From assembly GCA_947258975.1 (NCBI GenBank), contig CAMYKK010000026.1, positions 1 through 53,150 of the forward strand: a stretch of DNA of 53,150 nucleotides. The letters run 5' to 3'. Of this stretch, positions 47,231 through 53,150 are shown one piece after another. The first letter of the stretch is position 1. Every line of letters starts with the position of its first letter. The stretch is from an uncultured Gammaproteobacteria bacterium. GTDB lineage: Bacteria; Pseudomonadota; Gammaproteobacteria; Arenicellales; JAANXG01. The notes beneath the pieces were generated by a model that was not told the origin of the DNA, did not search any database, and saw nothing but the letters and a program-made list of their open reading frames with translations. A program made the position numbers and the translations under genes.

Positions 47231-47344
47231 ATGCGCGTTTCCATTGCGAGAATTCGCGCGTCATTCGCGGCCGCGCTTGCCAAGAGCAGCACGCATTGTC
47301 CGTGGTTGTTAGGCCCCACCGATGAAATGGTATGCGGCGCCTGA
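47231..47344 (+). CDS. 37-residue ORF overlapping the lasso B gene
   Basis: ATG at 47231 follows a strong GGGAGGAGTTGAGAC ribosome site; the frame encodes MRVSIARIRASFAAALAKSS then THCPWLLGPTDEMVCGA and stops at 47342-47344, 23 bases inside the B1-B2 gene, whose own ATG (47322) has only a weak ribosome site. It may be a leader that couples translation, or a short peptide of the cluster. A TATACT -10-like word lies at 47173-47178, about 50 bases upstream. It lacks the YxxP and Thr-Ala-Gly signature of lasso precursors. Confidence 0.45.
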   Translation: MRVSIARIRASFAAALAKSSTHCPWLLGPTDEMVCGA

Positions 47345-48023
47345 TATCTTCTTCACAGATATCCAGGGATTTCTGGTCATATTGGATCTGAGAAACGACG
47401 CATATTTCATACTCGATCCGGTGGGGACCTCGATGTGGCATGCCATGCTCGCATCCGATGATGAGGCTGAAATCACGGCGTCGCTGCAAGATAAGTACGC
47501 AGTAGAGGCGTCACGCATGCGGAATGATTTGACGCTGTTCAGGCGCCGCTGCATCACACAGGGATTTCTGCAAGAAAACGAACCCGGGCGAAAAGCCGGC
47601 GTGCCTGAACGTGTGGCAGTCGGGCCGCAACACTTTCTTTTTTTTCGCGCGTGGTGGTGCCTGTTTCGCACCTCTCGTGTACTGCACAAAAACGGTTTGC
47701 TGCACGCATATCGAACATGCGCCGACCTTCCGGTACCGAAGGGAATCACTGCGGCGCGTGATGATCTGTTGCGGCGATCGTTGGCTGCTTTTTCCCGGGC
47801 CGAGAATTTCTTTTTACTGAAACAGGCGCCGAAAGACTGTATGCCCCGCTCCCTTGCCTTGTTCCGGTTTTTGCGATCGGTGGGACTGCCCGTTGAGCAT
47901 TGCATTGGGGTCCGGCGTTTCCCCTTTTTCGCGCATGCATGGGTGGAATACCGGGGCGACCTGGTGCACGACAACCCGTCATGGCAAACCATGTTCACAA
48001 CCTTGGCCAGGATACCGGCGTGA
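47322..48023 (+). CDS. Lasso peptide maturase, fused B1 (RRE) and B2 (leader peptidase)
   Basis: This 233-residue protein has residues 1-85 as a PqqD-like RiPP recognition element (FLVILDLRNDAYFILDPVGT, then a helix ending FRRRCITQGFLQ). Residues about 95-233 are the B2 transglutaminase-like protease, with Cys173 in KDCMPRSLALFRFLRSVGLP, His205 in FFAHAWVEY and Asp217 as a likely third residue in GDLVHDNP. It binds the precursor leader and removes it in an ATP-dependent partnership with protein C. In many clusters B1 and B2 are separate genes; here they are one. The stop overlaps the start of the cyclase gene (GTGA), so expression is coupled. Confidence 0.9.
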   Translation: MKWYAAPDIFFTDIQGFLVILDLRNDAYFILDPVGTSMWHAMLASDDEAEITASLQDKYAVEASRMRNDLTLFRRRCITQGFLQENEPGRKAGVPERVAVGPQHFLFFRAWWCLFRTSRVLHKNGLLHAYRTCADLPVPKGITAARDDLLRRSLAAFSRAENFFLLKQAPKDCMPRSLALFRFLRSVGLPVEHCIGVRRFPFFAHAWVEYRGDLVHDNPSWQTMFTTLARIPA

Positions 48024-49810
48024 CGAATTTCACGGGAACGTTCCGTGGCGATGCGGTGCCAAGTCTGTCTTCGCGACCCGCGGCCGAAGTGTATACAAAC
48101 CACGACGTGCTCTATCGCGGTTACATAGCAAACGTAGATGCATTGATCCGCGAGGCAAAAAAACGAGGAGAGGCGCCGGTGGACTTAGCGGATGGTGAGT
48201 TGTTCGCAAGGGCATACCAGTGGTGGGGAAGGAACCTGCAGACACATGTTCTCGGTGAGTTTGCCGTCTGTGTATTCGATAGGAAGAACGCAAGGCTGCT
48301 GCTGACGCATGATGCCCTCGGTCTGGTTCCTCTTTTCTATTTGCAGGGTCCAGATGGATTAAAGTTTGCGTCTCACCTGGATGATTTGGCTGGTCTGTCT
48401 GGCGTTAGGGAGCTTGATGAGGAATACATAGCGGACTACATCACTACTGCCAATGTAATCAGCACGCGCACGCCGTACGTCAACGTTCACCGGCTTGCGC
48501 CCGGTCACAGCCTGTATTGGGAAAACGGAAAGTCCGTTGTGTGCAGAACCTGGGACATTACGCGCATACAAGCGATCACGTTGGATAGTGACGAAGAATA
48601 CGAGGCGCATTTCCGTTCGCTCCTACGCCAGGGTGTACAAGCAGCGTTAAGATGCAAACGGAAGGCGTGGAGTGAACTGTCCGGTGGTCTGGATTCATCT
48701 TCCGTGGTTAGTATGGCGGCGCATTCCAATCCAGGCCGGTTAGAGGCGATATCCATCGTTCACTCGGCTTCCAAGAGTGCGGACGAAAGCGCATGGATGA
48801 AGGTTGTCGTGGGCGAGTTTTCGTTACCCTGGCACAGGTTGGATGGAGATGAAACAAGGCCGTTCTCGGAACTGCCCCGGCAATTCTGTGCGGAACCCCT
48901 TAACGCGCTGCCGAACTCCGGCTTATTCCGGCGCTATAACGCGCTCGCGAAGTCACACGACGTGGGCGTCATCCTGTCGGGACACGGCGGGGATCAGGTC
49001 TTTTGCGGCGGTTCGCCACGACCCTATTTCCTGGCCGATCTCCTCCCGTTGCGACCGGGCCGTTTTTTCCGGGAACTGCACGATTGGCAGACGCACGACC
49101 CTGCACGCCGATCCTTGCTCTATCACTGCCTGAACAATGTTCTGCGGCCGTCGTTCCACTATTGGACCCGCCGCAGCCTGTTCAGCCCTGCGGCCACCGT
49201 TCCACCTCCCTGGGTGCGCCCTGATTATTCGAGGACCATGAGCTTGCAGGACAGAGCGGCGGTGCAGACTGCGCCGAGGTGCCGTTCTATAGGGCAACAG
49301 TATTCCCTCGAGTTGATTTGGCGCAGCGGCTTTCCAGCGGGAGACGACTCTACGCAGGTGTTTGCATATCGTTATCCGCTTTTTTACCGGCCTTTGGTGG
49401 AGTTCATGCTGGCAATCCCCTGGGAACAGAAGCTGCAACCTTATCAGGACCGGTACCTGCAACGCCGGGCGCTGCGGGGCATCCTGCCGGAGCCGATTCG
49501 GCAGAGAAGGAACAAAGGCGAGCCCGCGGAGGCCGAAATCGAAGGTCTGAGGAACGCGAGCCCGTGGACTGATCTCCTGCTCGATAATCCGCGGGTCGTA
49601 GAGCGGGGATACGTTGATCCCGTTCTGTGGCATGAGGCGGTAAATCAGGCAAAATTCGGGCGGATTGGTTCAATGAGGCACTTCCTAGCTACGGCCACCA
49701 CGGAAATCTGGCTGCGTCAACTTGATGCGTCACAACACAGTACAGTCCATGCCGATGCAAATAGTTGTCCGGACAGTGACCATGCGTTAGCATCAAACAC
49801 ATCATCGTAG
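48020..49810 (+). CDS. Lasso peptide macrolactam synthetase (C protein)
   Basis: An asparagine-synthase-like cyclase. The GTG at 48020 overlapping the B stop is chosen; the frame is open from 47900. The 596-residue product has a degenerate glutaminase-like N-half (TNFTGTFRGDAVPSLSSRP, GEFAVCVFDRKNARLLLTHD) and the synthetase half with PP-loop ELSGGLDSSSVVSMAA near residue 220, ILSGHGGDQVFCGG, and YRYPLFYRPLVEFMLAIPWE. The N-terminal MCGI of true asparagine synthases is absent, as usual for lasso cyclases. It adenylates the Asp/Glu side chain of the core and joins it to the freed N-terminal Gly. The cluster order is B, C, A with no transporter or isopeptidase nearby. Confidence 0.92.
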   Translation: MTNFTGTFRGDAVPSLSSRPAAEVYTNHDVLYRGYIANVDALIREAKKRGEAPVDLADGELFARAYQWWGRNLQTHVLGEFAVCVFDRKNARLLLTHDALGLVPLFYLQGPDGLKFASHLDDLAGLSGVRELDEEYIADYITTANVISTRTPYVNVHRLAPGHSLYWENGKSVVCRTWDITRIQAITLDSDEEYEAHFRSLLRQGVQAALRCKRKAWSELSGGLDSSSVVSMAAHSNPGRLEAISIVHSASKSADESAWMKVVVGEFSLPWHRLDGDETRPFSELPRQFCAEPLNALPNSGLFRRYNALAKSHDVGVILSGHGGDQVFCGGSPRPYFLADLLPLRPGRFFRELHDWQTHDPARRSLLYHCLNNVLRPSFHYWTRRSLFSPAATVPPPWVRPDYSRTMSLQDRAAVQTAPRCRSIGQQYSLELIWRSGFPAGDDSTQVFAYRYPLFYRPLVEFMLAIPWEQKLQPYQDRYLQRRALRGILPEPIRQRRNKGEPAEAEIEGLRNASPWTDLLLDNPRVVERGYVDPVLWHEAVNQAKFGRIGSMRHFLATATTEIWLRQLDASQHSTVHADANSCPDSDHALASNTSS

Positions 49811-49846
49811 TGTCCACTCAGCGATCATCTGTGAGGAGGTAGTTAC

Positions 49847-50047
49847 ATGTCATCCACAGAAAAGCACGCAAAGGTCCGGCATAAAGAACGGTATGATGCG
49901 CCGGAAATCGTCCGTTTGGGAGCGGCGCTGGAACTCACCGCCGGTAATCCCGATGAAATTCTGTCGGACGGGAGTCCAAAGCCGAACGGCTATAAAGACG
50001 TTGAAATACGCTCCTCCGTGCCCCCGGGCAAGCCGACACAGAAATAA
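49847..50047 (+). CDS. Lasso peptide precursor
   Basis: This 66-residue precursor lies 36 bases after the cyclase with a strong ribosome site (GAGGAGGTAGTTAC). The leader carries the YxxP recognition motif as RYDAPEIVRLG and ends LELTA, with Thr at -2 and Ala at -1, the same pattern as lariatin (TTA before Gly). Cleavage would release a core from Gly33 to Lys66 (34 residues). The core starts GNPDEILSD, so a Gly1-Asp9 ring is predicted; the tail contains KPNGYKDVE and ends VPPGKPTQK. The core is long for a lasso peptide, usually near 15-25 residues. Ring size and cleavage site are inferences; activity is unknown. Confidence 0.82.
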   Translation: MSSTEKHAKVRHKERYDAPEIVRLGAALELTAGNPDEILSDGSPKPNGYKDVEIRSSVPPGKPTQK

Positions 50048-50073
50048 CAGAGCCATTCCGGCTCGAAACAACT

Positions 50074-50131
50074 GTGGGAGAGCCTTGCCCTCTGCTGCGC
50101 GAGGACAAGCCCTCTGCTGCGCGAGGACAAG
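50074..50131 (+). repeat. REP half with two 22-bp tandem units
   Basis: GTGGGAGAGCC at 50074 is followed by two exact copies of the 22-base unit (50088-50109 and 50110-50131), the same unit found four times at 43810-43897. The closing REP arm is missing, so this is a partial element downstream of the lasso precursor. Confidence 0.85.
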
Positions 50132-50312
50132 CAGGTTCGAATGATACAATGCCGGTGTCTCGCCGAACTTCTACCGGGACACCTCGTTGGTAACAGCAAT
50201 AAATTAATCCCCGGTTTTCCCCCGATGTCGAGACCATCTCGCGCTTGACGTTGGCTATCCCCGGGGAACGGTCGGCGTGATATATAAGAGAACCCGTCGT
50301 GGGACAGTCATC

Positions 50313-50981
50313 ATGAATGCCATCGTCAAGCACACTTTGCTTCCTGCTGTGCTGTTGGTCTTGTTTGTTGCGGCCGGCTGTGCCCTGCCCAAAGTCGACG
50401 CCGACACCGTGCTGTCGGGCGAGCCGCTGGTCGCGCTGCTCCGGGCGGGTGGGAACAACATCTACTTCCGCCATGCGCAGACCGATTGGTCGCAAGACGA
50501 CCATATCGAACGCGCCGGGGACTGGGCGAGCTGCGAACCGACGCGCGTACGTCAGCTCTCGCAAGCGGGGCGGCGTACGGCGCGTGCTGTCGGCGACGCC
50601 ATGCGGGCGCTTCGCATTCCGGTGGGGGCGATCCTCGCCAGCCCCTACTGCCGCACGGTGGAAACCGCAAAGCTGATGAACCTGGGACCGGTTACGAACA
50701 CGACCGATGTTATGAACCTGCGTGCAGCGGAGTATTTCGGCGGGCGTGACGCTGTTCTGCAACGCGCCCGTTCGCGACTCGCGGTGCCGCCACCAGCCAA
50801 TATGAACGTCGTGCTGGTTGCGCACGGAAATGTCGCGCGCGGTGCGACAGATGTCTACCCCGATGAAGCCGAGGGTGTCATTTTTCGTCCCGATGGAAAC
50901 GGCGGCTTTACCTTTGTCGGCCGGCTGACTCCCGAGCAATGGGCGGCCCTGGCGACCAAAGCCGCACAGCGTCCGGACTGA
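50313..50981 (+). CDS. Histidine phosphatase family lipoprotein
   Basis: The frame is open from 50277; the ATG at 50313 gives a proper lipoprotein signal (LLPAVLLVLFVAAGC) and has GGGACAG upstream. The histidine phosphatase core is present: NIYFRHAQTDW (RHA in place of the usual RHG), then LSQAGRRTARAVGDAM, AILASPYCRTVETAKLM with Arg and Glu of the active site, and VVLVAHGNVARGA with the second His. The variant RHA may still be active, since the catalytic His is kept. Likely a periplasmic phosphatase; substrate unknown. Length is normal. Confidence 0.87.
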   Translation: MNAIVKHTLLPAVLLVLFVAAGCALPKVDADTVLSGEPLVALLRAGGNNIYFRHAQTDWSQDDHIERAGDWASCEPTRVRQLSQAGRRTARAVGDAMRALRIPVGAILASPYCRTVETAKLMNLGPVTNTTDVMNLRAAEYFGGRDAVLQRARSRLAVPPPANMNVVLVAHGNVARGATDVYPDEAEGVIFRPDGNGGFTFVGRLTPEQWAALATKAAQRPD

Positions 50982-51010
50982 TCTTGCCGAGCCGAATTGA
51001 TAGGATAAGA

Positions 51011-51130
51011 ATGACGTCTCAGCAGTTAAAGCGCGAGCTTGCCGCTATGAGCCGTCCAGCGATGTGGTTCCTTTCGACCCGCCAGGCGGCCCCAATCCAA
51101 CTTGAACAGCGTAAAGCAGTAGTCTTATAG
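51011..51130 (+). CDS. Possible 39-residue small protein
   Basis: ATG at 51011 has AGGATAAGA upstream and opens MTSQQLKRELAAMSRPAMWF then LSTRQAAPIQLEQRKAVVL. The amphipathic N-half looks like coding sequence, and the 230-base gap before the CBS gene has no other content. No family recognised. Confidence 0.35.
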   Translation: MTSQQLKRELAAMSRPAMWFLSTRQAAPIQLEQRKAVVL

Positions 51131-51209
51131 TTCCCTGTACACGCGCCTTGTCCAAAGATCTTATTTTGCTAGGTTCCAGGCAGACATTATCGCTAAGGAG
51201 GAGAAATAG

Positions 51210-51809
51210 ATGACCAGTTCATATTCGCGATTGCATTCCGTTAGCCTATCCGCTGAAACACCGGTTTATCGTTTCAATCAAGGCCTCCCGGTGGCGACGA
51301 AAATGAAAGAGCCTGCTGTCAATGTCATGACAGACTTAAAACGGGTTGAAGCGATCACCGTTGGCTCCAACGTGCTCATTGATGAGGCCCTGCAGAAGAT
51401 GATTTATGCCGGTGTTCGATTATTGATTGTTATCAATGAAGACTATCACCTGAAGGGAGTGATCACGGCCCGGGATATCATGGGCGAAAAGCCGGTGAAT
51501 TATGTGGCGAAGGAACGGGTCGCGCATAATGAAATCATCGTTGCTCATATCATGACGCCCGATAACGAGATCGAGGCATTGAGTATGGACGCGGTAGAAA
51601 GATCCTGTGTGGGTGATGTGGTGGAAACGCTGCGCCAAGCGCAGCGTCAGCATGCGCTGGTTTTGGATGATGATGACCACAGCAGGCCGATTATTCGTGG
51701 CATATTTTCAATTACCCAGATTGGGCGTCAATTAAGCATCGACATACCGCCAACCGGTCTGGTGCAGAGTTTCGCCGAAATTGAGGCGCTATTACATCCG
51801 GGCAACTAA
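51210..51809 (+). CDS. CBS-domain protein
   Basis: This 199-residue protein has a strong TAAGGAGGAGA ribosome site. The tandem CBS pair is visible: VNVMTDLKRVEAITVGSNVL, MIYAGVRLLIVINEDYHLKG, VITARDIMG, then HIMTPDNEIEALSMDAVERS and RQHALVLDDDDHSRPIIRGI, ending FSITQIGRQL. CBS pairs bind adenine nucleotides and regulate partners. No other domain is attached. It lies just upstream of carbonic anhydrase; stand-alone CBS proteins with a similar layout are common in sulfur-oxidising gammaproteobacteria (inference from general knowledge). Confidence 0.88.
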   Translation: MTSSYSRLHSVSLSAETPVYRFNQGLPVATKMKEPAVNVMTDLKRVEAITVGSNVLIDEALQKMIYAGVRLLIVINEDYHLKGVITARDIMGEKPVNYVAKERVAHNEIIVAHIMTPDNEIEALSMDAVERSCVGDVVETLRQAQRQHALVLDDDDHSRPIIRGIFSITQIGRQLSIDIPPTGLVQSFAEIEALLHPGN

Positions 51810-51920
51810 CACTATAGACTACCCAACGTGGAGTGACTCACCCGGAAGATGACAGGTAGAGCGACGGGCGGTTGCAATACGTATAGGCAGCAAAGCTGAC
51901 AACGACGCGGGACAACCACA

Positions 51921-52532
51921 ATGAGAGCGATCACGCCGGACCAGCTTCTGAAAAACAATGCTCGCTGGGCTGCGCGCATCAAAGCGGCTCGCCCGGACTT
52001 TTTCACCCAGCTGACCCGTCAACAGGCGCCCGATTATCTGTGGATTGGCTGTTCCGACAGCCGCGTCCCCGCCAACGATATCGTAGGGTTGTTGCCGGGC
52101 GAACTGTTTGTCCACAGAAATGTGGCGAACTTAGTCGTTCATACCGATCTAAATTGCCTGTCGGTGATTCAGTACGCGATCGATGTGTTGAAAGTAAAGC
52201 ACATTATTGTGTGCGGGCACTACGGGTGTGGCGGGGTCAAGGCGGCCATTGACAACAAGCGGTACGGGCTCATCGAGAACTGGCTTCGTCACATCAAGGA
52301 CGTCTACGACAAGCACGCACAGGAATTTGACGGTCAAATGACCGAGGATCAACGAGCCGATCGCCTTTGCGAACTCAATGTCCTGGAACAGGTCAACAAC
52401 GTATGTGGCTCGACCATCATCAGGGACGCCTGGCAACGAGGCCACGACCTGTCCATTCATGGATGGATCTACCGCCTCGACGACGGCGTGCTGTCGGTCC
52501 TGGCGCATGTCGCCAATGGCGAACACCTGTGA
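51921..52532 (+). CDS. can: Beta-class carbonic anhydrase
   Basis: This 203-residue cytoplasmic zinc enzyme interconverts CO2 and bicarbonate. Zinc ligands are Cys44, His100 and Cys103 with the Asp46-Arg48 dyad, in [20 protein letters not shown] and [16 protein letters not shown]. Other marks are [12 protein letters not shown] and the C-terminal [15 protein letters not shown]. The length and motif order are those of the Can/CynT group. No clear ribosome site precedes the ATG. In an autotroph it supplies CO2/bicarbonate for fixation and biosynthesis, which fits prk and glpX elsewhere in the window. Confidence 0.95.
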   Translation: MRAITPDQLLKNNARWAARIKAARPDFFTQLTRQQAPDYLWIGCSDSRVPANDIVGLLPGELFVHRNVANLVVHTDLNCLSVIQYAIDVLKVKHIIVCGHYGCGGVKAAIDNKRYGLIENWLRHIKDVYDKHAQEFDGQMTEDQRADRLCELNVLEQVNNVCGSTIIRDAWQRGHDLSIHGWIYRLDDGVLSVLAHVANGEHL

Positions 52533-52615
52533 CTATAGTGACTTGTATTCAACGAGAACGGAGGGCAACCCTATCTGTGACTATTAATACGTTATTAAAA
52601 GCCGAGCCGGAACTA

Positions 52616-52634
52616 GGGGACAGACCACGATTAG
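52616..52634 (+). repeat. RAYT-associated repeat fragment (GACAGACCACGATTA)
   Basis: A second exact copy of the GACAGACCACGATTA word found at 27057, here flanked on the left by GGG, 85 bases after the carbonic anhydrase stop. Confidence 0.55.
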
Positions 52635-52719
52635 TCACTCGCCCCTAAGGGAATTCTCATGTCCACAAGGGGGTTCTAAATTTTTAGGATAGCCTGATTC
52701 GGCGGGAGGGTCTGGGTCT

Positions 52720-52773
52720 GTGGGAGAGCCTTCCAGGCTCGAAGGAAGAATCGCGGCTAAAAGCCGCTCCCAC
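52720..52773 (+). repeat. REP palindrome
   Basis: GTGGGAGAGCC at the left and CCGCTCCCAC at the right enclose TCGAAGGAAGAATCGCGGC. Nearly the same as the REPs at 27159 and 27266. It lies next to the RAYT remnant, as REP elements usually do. Confidence 0.85.
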
Positions 52774-52825
52774 ACCAAGCCGCTCCGGCAAAAGGAAATA
52801 AAGAACAGACCACGATCAATCCTCC

Positions 52826-52987
52826 GTACCCATGAACCTCGCATTCGTAGCGTGATGACAGATCGGCCCAGGTTTCCAGATAACGAAGGTAGTCTTGCTT
52901 GGCGTAGAAACAAGCACTGCGGTTGTTACCGCGTTGAAGGATGTGCCAGGGAACGCCGGGCACGGCGATACGGGCGCGTCGGGGCAT
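52826..52987 (-). pseudogene. REP-associated tyrosine transposase (RAYT), truncated
   Basis: The ATG at 52987 starts MPRRARIAVPGVPWHILQRG then NNRSACFYAKQDYLRYLETW, the conserved N-terminus of RAYT/IS200-like (Y1) transposases. After about 54 codons (ECEVHGYG) homology ends abruptly, and the sequence continues into a GACAGACCACGATC repeat. The HxH metal motif and catalytic Tyr are missing, so the gene is inactive. RAYT proteins mobilise REP palindromes, which fits the REPs here and at 27 kb. Confidence 0.8.
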
Positions 52988-53150
52988 GCTGGATATCCTT
53001 ATCAGTTGGTGAGTCCGCTTCAATTATGAACTCACATCAGGAGGAAAACGTGGTCTGACCCGAATGGCACTAAGTTAAGCCCCTTCAGCATGGTATCGGT
53101 TACGGTGCGGGATTTCTTTCATTTGATGTCGTGGGGCGGTTAGAAGTGGG

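Noticed and set aside
52635..52913. 92-codon minus-strand frame
   Set aside because: Runs through the REP palindrome and the RAYT remnant in another frame; no independent coding evidence.

Overview
The window looks like a chromosomal segment of a gammaproteobacterium that fixes CO2, most likely a chemolithoautotroph. The basis is a phosphoribulokinase, a class II fructose-1,6-bisphosphatase (GlpX), a phosphoglucomutase and a beta-class carbonic anhydrase, together with strong Shine-Dalgarno starts, REP palindromes and a REP-type transposase remnant. The species cannot be named from the sequence.

Layout. 1-7.4 kb is decayed accessory DNA: the edge of an IS630-type element, an alpha/beta hydrolase cut at its 3' end beside it, the remnant of an ArsJ-like MFS transporter, a DUF2459 lipoprotein, a secreted subtilisin-like peptidase and a Sel1-repeat lipoprotein. 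7.4-8.0 kb holds a HigBA-type toxin-antitoxin pair with a palindromic operator over its start. 8.4-10.7 kb holds a DUF547 protein, a TIGR04283-type glycosyltransferase and a small secreted protein. 11.3-27.0 kb is a two-gene Tc (ABC) insecticidal-toxin-type locus: a fused TcB-TcC gene, broken by one in-frame TGA, followed by a TcA gene that carries an inserted BNR-type beta-propeller. 28.5-33.3 kb is the carbon-metabolism block (glpX, pgm, prk) on mixed strands. 33.7-41.4 kb encodes a large TSP3 secreted protein, a collagen-like surface protein, a TMTC-like membrane/TPR glycosyltransferase and a polyprenyl-phosphate-type glycosyltransferase; the last three may form a surface-collagen O-glycosylation cassette. 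42-43.7 kb is a HEAT-repeat solenoid. 44-47 kb has secreted proteins (sugar dehydrogenase-like, CAP domain) that share a short C-terminal module with the subtilisin-like protein, and a broken tail-fibre-like gene. 47.2-50.0 kb is a compact lasso-peptide cluster: fused B1-B2 maturase, cyclase C and a downstream precursor with a predicted 34-residue core. 50.3-52.5 kb has a histidine-phosphatase lipoprotein, a CBS-domain protein and carbonic anhydrase. The window ends in REP sequences and a truncated RAYT transposase.

Main leads: the lasso cluster with an unusually long core; the collagen/TMTC/GT2 trio as a possible bacterial collagen glycosylation system; and the Tc toxin with a propeller insertion in TcA, an unrecognised C-terminal toxin region and an in-frame stop in TcBC. 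A family of REP palindromes with 22-bp units expanded inside them is spread through the intergenic regions.
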